Source: Pontibacter rufus
Lineage (GTDB): Bacteria > Bacteroidota > Bacteroidia > Cytophagales > Hymenobacteraceae
Assembly: GCF_015694705.1 (NCBI RefSeq)
Contig: NZ_JADQDR010000013.1
Location: 62,001 to 126,000 of the forward strand
DNA length: 64,000 nucleotides
Direction: 5' to 3'
A model generated the notes under the pieces. The model was not told the DNA's origin and searched no databases. It was given only the letters and a program-made list of their open reading frames with translations. The position numbers were made by a program, and so were the translations under genes. Position 1 is the stretch's first letter. Each line of letters opens with the position of its first letter. This document shows, in pieces, positions 1-8,460 of the stretch.

Positions 1-1190
1 GCTACGCCATGGCGGGTCTCACCGGCTACGGCGCTTCCTTTGTGGTGCGCGATCCGAATGGCATCCGCCCGGCCTATTATTATGTGGACGACGAAGTGGT
101 GGTAATTGCTTCTGAAAAACCAGCTATCAAAACAGCTTTTGATATTGACTACAGCCAGATAAAGGAAATTACCCCCGGCCATGCGCTGATAGTGGACAAA
201 GCCGGCAACCCGTCGATGAAAGAGGTGGTGGAGCCGCGTGAAAAACTTTCCTGCAGCTTTGAGCGCATCTACTTCTCCAGGGGCAACGACCCGGAGATTT
301 ATGAGGAGCGCAAAAACATGGGCAAACTGCTGTGCCCCCAGATTCTGGAAGCAATCGACTATAACCTGAAGGACACCGTTTTCTCTTATATCCCCAATAC
401 GGCTGAAAGTTCGTGGCTGGGTATGATGAAAGGTATAGAACAATATTTGCGTAAATACCGCAAGCAGGCCATACTTAACCAGAACCTGACTGAAGAGGAA
501 CTGGATGAAATCCTGCAGTTTAAGCCGCGGGCCGAAAAGCTCGTCATTAAAGATGCGAAACTGCGTACGTTTATCACCGATAACGACCACCGCGACGACT
601 TGGTGACGCACGTATACGATACCACCTACGAAGTAGTGAAGAAAGGCGTGGATACAGTAGTCGTGCTGGACGACTCTATCGTACGTGGCACCACGCTGGA
701 AAAAAGCATCATCAAGATGCTGGACAAGCTGGAGCCGAAAAAAATCATTATCGTTTCCTGTGCTCCCCAAATCCGCTACCCCGACTGCTATGGCATTGAT
801 ATGTCGAGAATGAAGGAATTTGTGGCATTCAGGGCGCTACTAGGCTTATTAAGCGACAGAGGCCTGTCTAACAAGATAGATGATGTTTACGATAAATGTA
901 TGGCTGCCGTGGGCACACCTGCCTTTCAGCAAACCAACTTTGTGCAGGAACTCTACGACATGTTCACCCATTACGAGCTAGCCGACAAAGTAGCGGAAAT
1001 TGTAAAAGCGCCGGAGGTAAATGCCGAGGTCGAAGTTATTTACCAGACCATAGAAGATTTGCACCTGGCCTGCCCCAACCACAAAGGCGACTGGTATTTT
1101 ACCGGCAACTACCCCACACCGGGCGGCACGGGCGTAGTAAACCGCGCCTTCATGAACTTTATGGAAAATAAAGTAGGCCGCGCTTACTAA
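1..1190 (+). CDS. purF: Amidophosphoribosyltransferase (PurF-like), 5'-truncated
   Basis: This is the C-terminal part of a glutamine PRPP amidotransferase, which makes phosphoribosylamine in the first committed step of purine synthesis. The reading frame is open at the window edge, so the N-terminal catalytic cysteine lies outside. Visible are the end of the glutaminase domain (FVVRDPNGIRP; SFERIYFSRGNDP) and, around 657-695, the PRPP-binding loop VVVLDDSIVRGTT typical of type I phosphoribosyltransferases. The insert and C-terminal extension differ from the compact E. coli PurF and resemble a longer Bacteroidota paralogue, so it could be a second purF-like copy. A strong hairpin terminator follows 30 bases after the stop. 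Confidence 0.85.
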   Translation, partial: YAMAGLTGYGASFVVRDPNGIRPAYYYVDDEVVVIASEKPAIKTAFDIDYSQIKEITPGHALIVDKAGNPSMKEVVEPREKLSCSFERIYFSRGNDPEIYEERKNMGKLLCPQILEAIDYNLKDTVFSYIPNTAESSWLGMMKGIEQYLRKYRKQAILNQNLTEEELDEILQFKPRAEKLVIKDAKLRTFITDNDHRDDLVTHVYDTTYEVVKKGVDTVVVLDDSIVRGTTLEKSIIKMLDKLEPKKIIIVSCAPQIRYPDCYGIDMSRMKEFVAFRALLGLLSDRGLSNKIDDVYDKCMAAVGTPAFQQTNFVQELYDMFTHYELADKVAEIVKAPEVNAEVEVIYQTIEDLHLACPNHKGDWYFTGNYPTPGGTGVVNRAFMNFMENKVGRAY

Positions 1191-1220
1191 GTATAAAACA
1201 CATCTTTCTTACAATACAGA

Positions 1221-1251
1221 ACCGGCTCCTATATCAGGAGCCGGTTTTTTG
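1221..1251 (+). terminator. Rho-independent terminator after purF
   Basis: A perfect 10-bp stem (accggctcct / aggagccggt) with a 5-base loop (atatc) is followed by a T-run. It sits 30 bases past the purF stop codon on the same strand. Confidence 0.9.
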
Positions 1252-1383
1252 TTTTCGATAGTTTCCATCGCAAATAAAAAGTGCCTTGCTTCCGTGTAGC
1301 CCCTCCACCCGGATTGCTTTTTAAAGTATCGCTCAGAGTATGGCGGACGCTTTGTTCTGATTTTAATGAATTTAAAGAATAAA

Positions 1384-1412
1384 TTGAACTTTGTTGCTAT
1401 ACCTTAAGTTTG
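1384..1412 (+). promoter_or_regulatory. Putative Bacteroidota-type promoter for the T9SS-sorted protein
   Basis: TTG at 1384-1386 and TAAGTTTG at 1405-1412 are separated by 18 bp, fitting the Bacteroidota -33/-7 pattern (TTG, about 17-20, TAnnTTTG). The predicted start would be near 1419, about 65 bases before the chosen ATG. The rest of the spacer 1252-1383 shows nothing recognisable. Confidence 0.4.
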
Positions 1413-1483
1413 TTCTGATATCTATCCAAGATTAAGTAGTGTTAATGCTATTCTTAAAGGTAGATACCAAGCCCGACTTATAC

Positions 1484-2776
1484 ATGAAAACAAATTTTAC
1501 TTCTTCGGTGCAGATGTGCTCTGCCTGTTTTTGTATGGCTATACTTATGGTTGCGAACATGGCAACTGCGCAGGTAAGTATGAGTAAGTATAAAACAACC
1601 TACGCACAGGATTTTAATGTATTGCCATCGTCCGGCACAGCAGCCTGGGAGGATGGTACTGCTTACATGCCCGGCTGGTACGTGCAGCGGACTATACCCA
1701 GCAGCACATTAACAGCCAATGCAGGCAACAGCAATACGGGCGGCCTGTATAGCTATGGTTCGTCCGGTGCTGCAGATCGTGCGCTGGGCTCCATCAGTTC
1801 TCTGAAGGCAGGAGAGTTTGCCTACGGTTTGTTGCTGCAGAACAACACAGGCGACACTATCCAGCAACTTGATATTAGCTTTTACGGCGAGCAGTGGCGC
1901 ATCTCTAACAGCACAGCCGGTGAGCACCAGATTGCTTTTTACTACGCCATCAGCACCGACGCTGCTGCTTTTGACCTGTCGCCGGGCTCCGACAAGAACT
2001 GGACGGCTTATCCTGATCTCAACTTTAAAGGCCCTAAATTTAAAACAACAGGAGGCGCCCTTAATGGCAACGCTGCCGAAAACAGACGGCTTGTGTCGGC
2101 TTCTATCCCTGTGAGTATACCTGACGGTGCTTATGTGATGCTACGCTGGAGGGATGCCGACGAACTGGAAGCTGACCACGGACTGGCGATCGACGAATTT
2201 AGCCTGGCCTGGAGTATAAACAGCCCTGATGTGCTGCCGGTAGAACTTGTTGAATTTACAGCCGAATCATCGGGCGATGCGGTGAAGATAGCGTGGCAAA
2301 CCGCTTCCGAAGAACAAAATGATTTCTTTCTGGTGGAACGGGGCACGGAGGAGAGCGGATTTAAAAGTATAGGCCGCGTACAGGGAAACGGAACTACGTC
2401 GCTCCGCAACAATTATACTTTTCTGGATGAAGAGCCGGTAACCGGTACTGCTTACTACAGGCTAAAGCAAGTGGATGAAGATGGCACCTATACTTACTCA
2501 GCCGTTGTAGCTGTTACCAGGGCCCCTGGCAGAAACATCGTAAAAGTATATCCAACCGTCACCTCAGAACTGCTGAACATTGCCTGGGAAGGACAAAGCC
2601 AGCAGCGGCTGGCAATGGTGGTAGACGCAAAAGGCCGGCAGGTATTACAGCAAGCATTGTCTGGCAACATGGGGCGGCAGGTAGTTGATGTAAGCGGCCT
2701 GCAACGCGGAATATACATGCTGATGTTGCTGGATGAAAACGGGCAGCGGATTACCAGCCGCTTTGTCAGGGAGTAG
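1484..2776 (+). CDS. Secreted protein with T9SS type A C-terminal sorting domain
   Basis: This is a predicted extracellular protein of about 430 residues, exported by Sec and then the type IX secretion system. I chose the ATG at 1484 rather than an upstream in-frame GTG (1439), because it places a hydrophobic signal peptide at the N terminus ending in MATAQ. The middle is an unrecognised, probably beta-rich ectodomain beginning FNVLPSSGTAAWEDG. A segment starting LPVELVEFTA with a WQTASEEQNDFF motif is the fibronectin-like module that commonly precedes Por sorting domains. The last ~80 residues (VYPTVTSELLNI...GIYMLMLLDENG) form the sorting domain. It is monocistronic between two terminators. 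The ectodomain function is unknown. Confidence 0.8.
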   Translation: MKTNFTSSVQMCSACFCMAILMVANMATAQVSMSKYKTTYAQDFNVLPSSGTAAWEDGTAYMPGWYVQRTIPSSTLTANAGNSNTGGLYSYGSSGAADRALGSISSLKAGEFAYGLLLQNNTGDTIQQLDISFYGEQWRISNSTAGEHQIAFYYAISTDAAAFDLSPGSDKNWTAYPDLNFKGPKFKTTGGALNGNAAENRRLVSASIPVSIPDGAYVMLRWRDADELEADHGLAIDEFSLAWSINSPDVLPVELVEFTAESSGDAVKIAWQTASEEQNDFFLVERGTEESGFKSIGRVQGNGTTSLRNNYTFLDEEPVTGTAYYRLKQVDEDGTYTYSAVVAVTRAPGRNIVKVYPTVTSELLNIAWEGQSQQRLAMVVDAKGRQVLQQALSGNMGRQVVDVSGLQRGIYMLMLLDENGQRITSRFVRE

Positions 2777-2904
2777 CTGTGAGCGAGGTATATATGAGGG
2801 GGAAAGCGGGCCGCACTTATACTATTTTGTAGGGTTTGTGCGATGCAGCGGCGTTAATTAACCAAGAGCAGCACAAAACAGAACAGCCAGAAGGATTTAT
2901 AAGT

Positions 2905-2950
2905 ATAAAAAAGAGGAGGGCAGCTATACTTTAGCTGCCCTCCTCTTTTT
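2905..2950. terminator. Bidirectional terminator between T9SS protein and isc operon
   Basis: A perfect 16-bp inverted repeat (2911-2926 with 2932-2947) and a 5-base loop tactt is flanked by A-tract and T-tract, so it can end transcription from both converging sides. The loop and stem top spell the TATACTT word that is iterated throughout the window. Confidence 0.88.
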
Positions 2951-2968
2951 TATATCTGGTGCTGATTG

Positions 2969-3295
2969 TTACACCGAGAAACTGTCGCCGCAGCCGCAGG
3001 TGCGGGTGGCATTGGGGTTGTTGAAAAAGAAGCCTTTGCCGTTCAGTCCGTCGGAAAAGTCGAGTTCGGTGCCGGCTAAGTATAAAAAGCTTTTCATATC
3101 AACCACCACTTTCACGCCTTTGTCCTCAAACTCCTGATCCATGGGCTTCACTTCATCATCGAAGTCCAGGTTGTAAGAAAGACCGGAGCAACCGCCGCCT
3201 GCCACAGAGGCACGCAAACGAAACGAATCGTCGAGCTGCGCGTCCTGCTTCAGCTTCACAACTTTTTCTTTTGCTTTGTCTGATACTGTAATCAT
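2969..3295 (-). CDS. iscA: Iron-sulfur cluster assembly accessory protein, IscA/ErpA/HesB family
   Basis: This 108-residue A-type carrier receives or delivers Fe-S clusters to apoproteins in the cytoplasm. The three conserved cysteines are present: Cys36 in the GGGCSGLSY motif and Cys100/Cys102 in the C-terminal TCGCGDSFSV. The length is typical of the family. It is the last gene of an operon read leftwards, iscS-iscU-unknown-iscA, with a 12-base gap from the upstream small gene. ErpA and IscA cannot be told apart from sequence alone here; the operon context favours IscA. Confidence 0.93.
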   Translation of the reverse strand: MITVSDKAKEKVVKLKQDAQLDDSFRLRASVAGGGCSGLSYNLDFDDEVKPMDQEFEDKGVKVVVDMKSFLYLAGTELDFSDGLNGKGFFFNNPNATRTCGCGDSFSV

Positions 3296-3307
3296 GATAC
3301 TTATAAT

Positions 3308-3598
3308 TTAGGAGACAGGATTCAGCACCACGCTAAAAACGGTGATGGTGTTCATGTCCCGGCCATAGTATAATTTGTCGGGCGTCTCATACATGGTATG
3401 TGCCCGGAAGTAAGAAGTATTCAGGTCCTTCTCAATACGCGCCATCCATTGCACCGTGTATGGGCTTTCCTTGTCACGGAAATTCTGCACATACGCCAGC
3501 ATTTTGCGGAGCGCTTCCACCCGATCATATCCTGTCGCCAAATGAAACAGGAAAGACTGGTGATGCCACGGATTTACCGTTAGCAGGTCGAGGCGCAC
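3308..3598 (-). CDS. Conserved small protein inside the isc operon, possibly the 3' part of a frameshifted gene
   Basis: I do not recognise a family. The frame encodes 96 residues from a GTG (3598) and is rich in aromatic and charged residues (LTVNPWHHQSFLFHLATGYDRVEALRKML...). It lies between iscU and iscA on the same strand with short gaps, so it is probably co-transcribed and linked to Fe-S assembly, which is inference. No ATG exists in this frame after the preceding stop. The frame is open for several codons upstream (EFRKIEHK), and a separate ATG frame (3716-3621) ends in TGA just where a +1 shift would join the two into a protein of about 135 residues. Either the GTG is real, or the gene is split by a frameshift or sequencing error. 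Confidence 0.55.
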   Translation of the reverse strand: MRLDLLTVNPWHHQSFLFHLATGYDRVEALRKMLAYVQNFRDKESPYTVQWMARIEKDLNTSYFRAHTMYETPDKLYYGRDMNTITVFSVVLNPVS

Positions 3599-3620
3599 TT
3601 TGTGCTCAATCTTCCTGAAC

Positions 3621-3716
3621 TCACCCGAACAACAGGCTGCCGCCCCTTATACTTAAGGAACTCTCTATCTGCTGCTGGCGCGCACTTTCCGGATGCACCG
3701 CTGTCGATGACACCAT
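3621..3716 (-). other. Short ATG frame that may be the 5' half of the isc-operon unknown gene
   Basis: The ATG at 3716 lies 12 bases after the iscU stop and opens a 31-residue frame beginning MVSSTAVHPESARQQQIESS that ends at TGA (3623-3621). Reading TTC GGG TGA with one base skipped gives FG-EFRKIEHKV and continues straight into the 3308-3598 frame. The junction GGG-TGA has the layout of +1 shift sites (sense codon followed by a stop). It may also be an assembly error or a decayed start. Confidence 0.4.
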
Positions 3717-3728
3717 CAAGCCGGCGGC

Positions 3729-4142
3729 TTAGTGGTGAGACTTTGGCAGTTGCAGTTCCGGCAAACCGTTCTTCACTCTATAGTCGTTAATAGCGCCTTT
3801 AATCGCATCTTCAGCCAGCACAGAGCAGTGAATTTTTACAGGCGGCAAAGCCAGTTCTTCCACAATATCCATGTTGTCGATAGTGAGTGCTTCGTCAACA
3901 GATTTGCCTTTCAGCCATTCTGTTGCCAGAGAAGAAGAAGCGATAGCAGAACCACAGCCGAAAGTCTTGAACTTGGCATCGGTGATGATCTGGTTTTCGT
4001 CTACTTCAATCTGCAGGCGCATCACGTCGCCACATTCCGGAGCACCTACTAAACCAGTACCCACGTTGGTTTTTGCCTTATCAAGCGTACCCACGTTGCG
4101 CGGGTTGTTATAATGGTCGATTACTTTATCTGAATAAGCCAT
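3729..4142 (-). CDS. iscU: Fe-S cluster assembly scaffold IscU
   Basis: This is a 137-residue NifU-N/IscU scaffold on which the [2Fe-2S] cluster is built from sulfur donated by IscS. The ligands are in place: Cys37 in GAPECGD with Asp39, Cys63 in FGCGSAIASS, and Cys106 in the PPVKIHCSVLAEDA segment. The length equals that of the ISC-type IscU, without the zinc-loop insertion of SufU. It is the second gene of the isc operon. The 107-base gap to iscS is filled by an AT-rich word-repeat spacer, unusual inside an operon. Confidence 0.96.
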   Translation of the reverse strand: MAYSDKVIDHYNNPRNVGTLDKAKTNVGTGLVGAPECGDVMRLQIEVDENQIITDAKFKTFGCGSAIASSSLATEWLKGKSVDEALTIDNMDIVEELALPPVKIHCSVLAEDAIKGAINDYRVKNGLPELQLPKSHH

Positions 4143-4149
4143 AGCTTTT

Positions 4150-4242
4150 TTAATTACGAATTATTAATTAAGAATTCCGAATTGAATTAGAACCTACGAA
4201 GCATGATTTGGTTTCGCTACCGTTCGCGGTTTCTAATTCTTA
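4150..4242. repeat. AT-rich word-repeat spacer between iscS and iscU
   Basis: Reiterated words of the type AATTACGAATT / AATTAAGAATT run on the left, then about 40 bases of unique sequence, then the complementary words (TTCTAATTCTTAAT) on the right. Similar inverted word pairs occur near 29084-29180 and 58275-58397. They look like a spacer class, not a gene. Confidence 0.6.
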
Positions 4243-4249
4243 ATAGATT

Positions 4250-5464
4250 TTAGTGTTCTGCCCACTCAATAGAGTTCAGGTCGATGCCTTCTTTGTACAT
4301 CTCCCACAGCGGCGACATTTCGCGCAGCTTCGATACAGCCTCTTTTACGTGGTCGATGGCGTAGTTGATTTCTTCTTCTGTTGTGAAGCGGCTCAGTCCG
4401 AAACGCAGCGAAGAATGCGCCAAATCATCACTTAAGCCTAAAGCTTTCAGCACGTAAGAAGGCTCCAGGGAAGCTGACGTACAGGCCGAACCGGACGATA
4501 CGGCCAGGTCTTTCACGCCCATCATCAAACCTTCGCCCTCTACATACTTAAACGAAATATTCGATACATGAGGCAAGCGATGTTCAGTAGAGCCATTCAC
4601 ATAAGATTCCTCAATGGTCAGCAATTCACGTTCCAGGCGGTCGCGCATGGCCGAGATACGGGCAGTATCTGCTTCCATTTCCTGCTTAGCCAGTTCGGCA
4701 GCCTTGCCTAAACCAACAATGCCGGGTACGTTCAGGGTTCCGGAACGCATCCCGCGCTCGTGTCCGCCGCCGTCCATCTGGGCCGTAACTTTTACACGCG
4801 GGTTCTTGCGGCGCACATACAGGGCACCAACACCTTTGGGGCCATACATTTTATGCGCCGAGAAGGCCATGATGTCGATGCCGTCTGCCTCAACGTCTAC
4901 CGGAATCTTACCAACAGCCTGCGTGCCGTCAGTAAAGAACAAAATGCCGTGCTTTTTGGCGATAGCAGAAATCTCACGAACCGGCTGAATAACACCCACC
5001 TCATTGTTGGCATACATGATAGAAATCAGGATAGTCTTATCCGTGATAGCTTCTTCCAGTTGCTTCAGGTCAATCAGGCCTTTGTCATCTACGTGCAGGT
5101 ACGTTACCTTGCCGCCAATCTTTTCGATGTGCTTGCAGGTATCCAGTACCGCCTTGTGCTCGGTAGTGGCGGTGATAATGTGGTTGCCCTTGGAGGCATA
5201 CATCTCATACACACCTTTGATAGCCAGGTTGTCAGACTCTGTAGCGCCGGAGGTAAAGATGATTTCTTTTGGAGAACAATTAATCAGCGCCGCAATCTGG
5301 TCGCGGGCATAATCAACGGCTTCTTCTGCCTGCCAGCCGAATGCGTGGTTGCGGGAAGCAGCATTGCCAAACATTTTAGTCATGTATGGCAGCATGGCCT
5401 CCAGCACGCGTGGGTCCAGGGGTGTAGTAGCGTTGTTATCCAGGTATATAGGTAGTGTTAGCAT
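4250..5464 (-). CDS. iscS: Cysteine desulfurase IscS
   Basis: This PLP enzyme of 404 residues converts cysteine to alanine and passes the persulfide to IscU. Lys205 in [18 protein letters not shown] is the Schiff-base lysine, and Cys328 in the flexible loop [21 protein letters not shown] is the persulfide cysteine. That loop has the long group I (IscS/NifS) form, not the short SufS form. The start [18 protein letters not shown] fits the family N terminus. It is the first gene of the leftward isc operon. No IscR-type regulator is adjacent. Confidence 0.97.
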   Translation of the reverse strand: MLTLPIYLDNNATTPLDPRVLEAMLPYMTKMFGNAASRNHAFGWQAEEAVDYARDQIAALINCSPKEIIFTSGATESDNLAIKGVYEMYASKGNHIITATTEHKAVLDTCKHIEKIGGKVTYLHVDDKGLIDLKQLEEAITDKTILISIMYANNEVGVIQPVREISAIAKKHGILFFTDGTQAVGKIPVDVEADGIDIMAFSAHKMYGPKGVGALYVRRKNPRVKVTAQMDGGGHERGMRSGTLNVPGIVGLGKAAELAKQEMEADTARISAMRDRLERELLTIEESYVNGSTEHRLPHVSNISFKYVEGEGLMMGVKDLAVSSGSACTSASLEPSYVLKALGLSDDLAHSSLRFGLSRFTTEEEINYAIDHVKEAVSKLREMSPLWEMYKEGIDLNSIEWAEH

Positions 5465-5520
5465 AGCACTGTTTTATTTATCTCTTTCGTCCTGTTTTAG
5501 TAACAGTCTGTATAAATTAT

Positions 5521-5544
5521 TAGTTTTGAAATCATGCAAATTTA
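5521..5544. promoter_or_regulatory. Divergent -7 elements between iscS and mce
   Basis: On the minus strand, 5544-5537 reads TAAATTTG, about 70 bases before the iscS ATG. On the plus strand, 5521-5528 reads TAGTTTTG, about 55 bases before the mce ATG. Both match the Bacteroidota -7 consensus TAnnTTTG. Neither has a clear TTG at 17-20 bp, so these are tentative. Confidence 0.35.
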
Positions 5545-5581
5545 CATAAAAAAGGTTACTTAGACTAATTACAAATTAAAA

Positions 5582-5983
5582 ATGCTGAATATAGAACATA
5601 TCGGAATTGCTGTCAGAAACTGCAGTGAGGCAAATAGTTTATACACAAAGCTGCTGGGCACGGAGCCGTATAAGTCAGAACAAGTAGCATCAGAGGGCGT
5701 AAATACCTCATTTTTTAAAGTAGGCGGTTCTAAAATAGAACTGCTGGAAGGCACTACTCCCAACAGCGCCATCAGTAAATTTATTGAGAAACGCGGTGAG
5801 GGCATCCATCACATCGCTTTTGAAGTAGAAGATATTACAGCGGAAATGGCCCGCCTGCAGCAGGAAGGTTTTACGCTGCTAAACGAAACACCTAAAAAAG
5901 GAGCCGACAACAAGCTGGTATGTTTCGTGCACCCCAAAAGCGCCAACGGCGTGCTGATAGAACTGACGCAGGAGATACGGTAG
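5582..5983 (+). CDS. mce: Methylmalonyl-CoA epimerase
   Basis: This 133-residue vicinal-oxygen-chelate protein interconverts (S)- and (R)-methylmalonyl-CoA in propionate and odd-chain or branched-chain metabolism. Two glyoxalase beta-alpha-beta modules are visible: the first starts IEHIGIAV (metal ligand His6) and the second contains GIHHIAFEVED, with the C-terminal glutamate in GVLIELTQE. Length and start are typical. It diverges from iscS and is followed by tsaC after a word-repeat spacer. Confidence 0.92.
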   Translation: MLNIEHIGIAVRNCSEANSLYTKLLGTEPYKSEQVASEGVNTSFFKVGGSKIELLEGTTPNSAISKFIEKRGEGIHHIAFEVEDITAEMARLQQEGFTLLNETPKKGADNKLVCFVHPKSANGVLIELTQEIR

Positions 5984-6054
5984 GTCGTTATGCGTTAATC
6001 GTTATCTGTTATCCGGAGTTCTACGATTAACTAACAACGATCAACGAACAACCT
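5984..6054. repeat. Word-repeat spacer between mce and tsaC (inverted pair)
   Basis: The left half reiterates GTTAATCGTTATCTGTTAT-like words. The right half carries the complement-like run of CGATTAACTAACAACGATCAACGAACAAC. The words resemble the repeats around 47338-47370 and 47749-47780, which bracket the four-helix-bundle gene in the dcw cluster, but here nothing lies between the arms. Confidence 0.6.
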
Positions 6055-6066
6055 TAACATAAAAAT

Positions 6067-6639
6067 ATGAACCAGTTTCTGAAAGAAATACAGGCGGCTG
6101 AGGAAGAGTTGCTGATGGGCAATGTGATACTATATCCCACCGATACGGTGTGGGGGCTTGGCTGCGATGCGGAAAATGCAAAGGCTGTCCGGAAGATATT
6201 TGAGATAAAGGAGCGGCCCGAATCGAAGACGATGATTGTACTGGTGGCGGATACAGATATGCTGCGGCATTATGTGAAGGAGTTGCCGGAAGGTTTTGAA
6301 AAACTGCCGGCGCAACAGGAACGGCCAACCACCTATGTGCTTCCGGGGGCGCAGAACCTGCCGCAGGAAGTAATTGCCGATGACGGCACCGTAGCCATCC
6401 GGATTACGGATGATGAATTTTGCCACAAGCTGATTCGCCAGTTTGGCAGGCCCATTATTTCTACCTCGGCCAATGTGAGCGGCAAACCGGCAGCAGTTTC
6501 CTTTGCCGATGTCTCCGAAAGTATAAAACAGCGTGTAGATCATGTGGTGCGCTGGCGTCAGGAGGAAAAAGTAGAGGCAAAACCTTCCCGTATCGTTAAA
6601 ATAGAGCCGGACGGTACACAAACCGTATTGCGGTCATAG
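6067..6639 (+). CDS. tsaC: L-threonylcarbamoyladenylate synthase (TsaC/YrdC/Sua5 family)
   Basis: This 190-residue YrdC-domain protein makes threonylcarbamoyl-AMP from threonine, bicarbonate and ATP for t6A37 in ANN-decoding tRNAs. The YrdC signature is clear: GNVILYPTDTVWGLGCDAEN at residues 20-39, then KERPESKTMIVLV and SANVSGKPAAVSFADV. It lacks the C-terminal Sua5 domain, so it is the short TsaC form. It lies 14 bases after the mce/tsaC spacer and ends about 100 bases before the CCA-adding enzyme, so both nearby genes act in tRNA maturation. Confidence 0.92.
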   Translation: MNQFLKEIQAAEEELLMGNVILYPTDTVWGLGCDAENAKAVRKIFEIKERPESKTMIVLVADTDMLRHYVKELPEGFEKLPAQQERPTTYVLPGAQNLPQEVIADDGTVAIRITDDEFCHKLIRQFGRPIISTSANVSGKPAAVSFADVSESIKQRVDHVVRWRQEEKVEAKPSRIVKIEPDGTQTVLRS

Positions 6640-6686
6640 GGACAGGCCGCGACATGGCCCTACATCATCGTTTCGATTTATTCCCT

Positions 6687-6694
6687 TATTTTTG
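6687..6694 (+). promoter_or_regulatory. Putative -7 element for the CCA-adding enzyme gene
   Basis: TATTTTTG at 6687-6694 followed by CACC is a good Bacteroidota -7 box. It predicts a start near 6701, about 37 bases ahead of the ATG at 6738. The -33 region is poor. It argues against the longer reading frame that would begin upstream at 6654. Confidence 0.45.
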
Positions 6695-6737
6695 CACCTC
6701 GGGCGGCGCCACTGTAGCCCGGGGTTTGATTCTAAAG

Positions 6738-8165
6738 ATGGACAAAGTACAATTACCTGAGCACCCGATTTTTGCCGTTATAGCTGAAGCTGCCGCCGCG
6801 CTGGGGACTGATGCCTATGTAATTGGCGGCTTTGTACGCGATTTGGTGCTGAAGCGGCCTTCCAAAGACATTGACGTGGTATGTGTGGGTGATGGCATTG
6901 CCCTGGCAGGTATGGCTTCGCAGTTATTGCCGAACAAGCCAAAGGTTACCGTTTTCAAAAACTTTGGGACAGCCATGCTGCGGGCCGGGGAGTGGGAGGT
7001 AGAGTTTGTAGGCGCCCGGAAAGAATCGTACCGTGAGCACTCGCGCAAGCCGGAAGTGGAGCAGGGTACGCTGGACGACGACCTCAAACGCCGCGATTTT
7101 ACCATTAATGCCCTGGCTATCAGCCTGAATGAACACAACTATGGCGCGCTGATAGATGAATTTGACGGCCTTAAAGACATGAAGCGTAAAATTATACGCA
7201 CGCCACTGGCGCCCGGCATCACGTTTTCCGATGACCCTTTGCGGATGATGCGCGCCATCCGTTTTGCTTCGCAACTCGGCTTTGACATTCACCCGGACAC
7301 CTTTGACGCGATTATCGATAATAAAGAACGCATCAAAATTGTATCGCAGGAGCGGATTACGGATGAACTGAATAAAATTATACTTTCGCCTACGCCAAGT
7401 TACGGATTTAAGCTGCTGTATGTATCGGGTTTGCTGCACCTCATCTTCCCGAAAATGGTGGAACTGCAGGGCGTGGAAACTATAAACGGCAACGCGCATA
7501 AAGATAATTTTTACCATACCCTGCAGGTGCTCGACAATGTGGCCGAGGTTTCGGAAGACCTGTGGCTGCGCTGGGCGGCGATACTCCACGACATCGCCAA
7601 GCCGGATACCAAGCGCTATTCCCCAAAAGTAGGCTGGACGTTTCATGGGCATGAGGACCGCGGCGCGCGCATGGTGCCCAAACTGTTTGCCGCCCTGAAA
7701 CTGCCCCTGAATGAGCACATGAAATTTGTGCAGAAGCTGGTGCGCCTGCACCTGCGCCCTATTGCACTGGTGAAAGATACCGTAACAGATTCGGCTATCC
7801 GCAGGCTTTTATTTGAGGCGGGCGATGATGTGGATGCCCTGATGGCCCTCTGCCGTGCCGATATTACCTCTAAAAATGACACCAAAGTAAAGCGCTACCT
7901 GCAGAACTTCGATAAAGTAGAGAAACGCCTGGTAGAAGTAGAAGAAAGTGATAAGCTGCGCAACTTCCAGCCGGTAATAACAGGTGAGGTGATCATGGAT
8001 ACGTTCGGGCTCAAACCTTCTAAAACTGTAGGCGAGCTGAAAGAAATGCTAACAGAAGCGATACTGGAAGGCAAGGTCAAAAATGAGTTTGACGAAGCCC
8101 ATACCTTCCTGCTGCAGAAAGGAAAGGAAATGGGGCTTCGCCAGGTTCACTCATCAAACAACTAA
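6738..8165 (+). CDS. cca: CCA tRNA nucleotidyltransferase / poly(A) polymerase family with HD domain
   Basis: This protein of about 475 residues adds or repairs the 3' CCA of tRNA. The class II nucleotidyltransferase head has the GG and DxD motifs (YVIGGFVRDLVLKRPSKDIDVV) near residues 25-45, followed by RRDFTINALAI and the PLRMMRAIRFASQLGF motif. An HD domain follows (LHDIAKPDTKRY; HLRPIAL), common in Bacteroidota homologues. I chose ATG 6738 because the -7 box at 6687 and family length disfavour the 28-residue upstream extension. The gene converges on the pspC gene. Confidence 0.93.
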   Translation: MDKVQLPEHPIFAVIAEAAAALGTDAYVIGGFVRDLVLKRPSKDIDVVCVGDGIALAGMASQLLPNKPKVTVFKNFGTAMLRAGEWEVEFVGARKESYREHSRKPEVEQGTLDDDLKRRDFTINALAISLNEHNYGALIDEFDGLKDMKRKIIRTPLAPGITFSDDPLRMMRAIRFASQLGFDIHPDTFDAIIDNKERIKIVSQERITDELNKIILSPTPSYGFKLLYVSGLLHLIFPKMVELQGVETINGNAHKDNFYHTLQVLDNVAEVSEDLWLRWAAILHDIAKPDTKRYSPKVGWTFHGHEDRGARMVPKLFAALKLPLNEHMKFVQKLVRLHLRPIALVKDTVTDSAIRRLLFEAGDDVDALMALCRADITSKNDTKVKRYLQNFDKVEKRLVEVEESDKLRNFQPVITGEVIMDTFGLKPSKTVGELKEMLTEAILEGKVKNEFDEAHTFLLQKGKEMGLRQVHSSNN

Positions 8166-8235
8166 ACAAACAACTATTTTATTAAACTCATGCCCTCGCT
8201 TGTGGTGTGGCTTATACTTAAGGAACATTTGTTCC

Positions 8236-8273
8236 AAAGACCTTGCGGCGTGTTCAGCTCCCGCGAGTGTCTG
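8236..8273 (+). repeat. REP-like element, copy 1 of the AGACCT/AGTGTCT family
   Basis: This 38-base element begins AAAGACCTTGCGGCG and ends GCGAGTGTCTG. It matches the copy at 39144-39181 at 32 of 38 positions and the inverted copy at 37228-37266 with one indel. Its ends are imperfectly complementary (AGAC...GTCT), so it can fold as a hairpin. Confidence 0.65.
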
Positions 8274-8417
8274 TGCCAGTGGGCTTCTCTATCCAGCGCC
8301 TTGGCTCACATGCAGGCACAACAGCGGGTATCTTTTTAGAACTGCTTACTTTGCCTAAGATAAAAAGCATGTTGGTTCTTATATAGTTTTATTTTGTACT
8401 AATAGCGGCAGATTTTT

Positions 8418-8460
8418 GGAAGCGGCCCGAACGGTAATAACTATGGTTCAGCCCGCTTCC
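8418..8460. terminator. Hairpin at the convergent end of cca and the pspC gene
   Basis: GGAAGCGG (8418-8425) pairs with CCGCTTCC (8453-8460), and an internal GAAC/GTTC pair extends the stem. ATTTTG follows on the plus strand and AAAAATC on the minus strand. The short T-run makes terminator strength uncertain. Confidence 0.45.

Noticed and set aside
4760-5455. Long plus-strand open frame (231 codons) opposite iscS
   Set aside because: It is antisense to a full cysteine desulfurase gene with all active-site residues, has no family resemblance, and reflects third-position GC bias.
8083-8358. 91-codon plus-strand frame at the end of cca
   Set aside because: Half overlaps cca in another frame and the rest covers a REP-like element; no start context or family resemblance.
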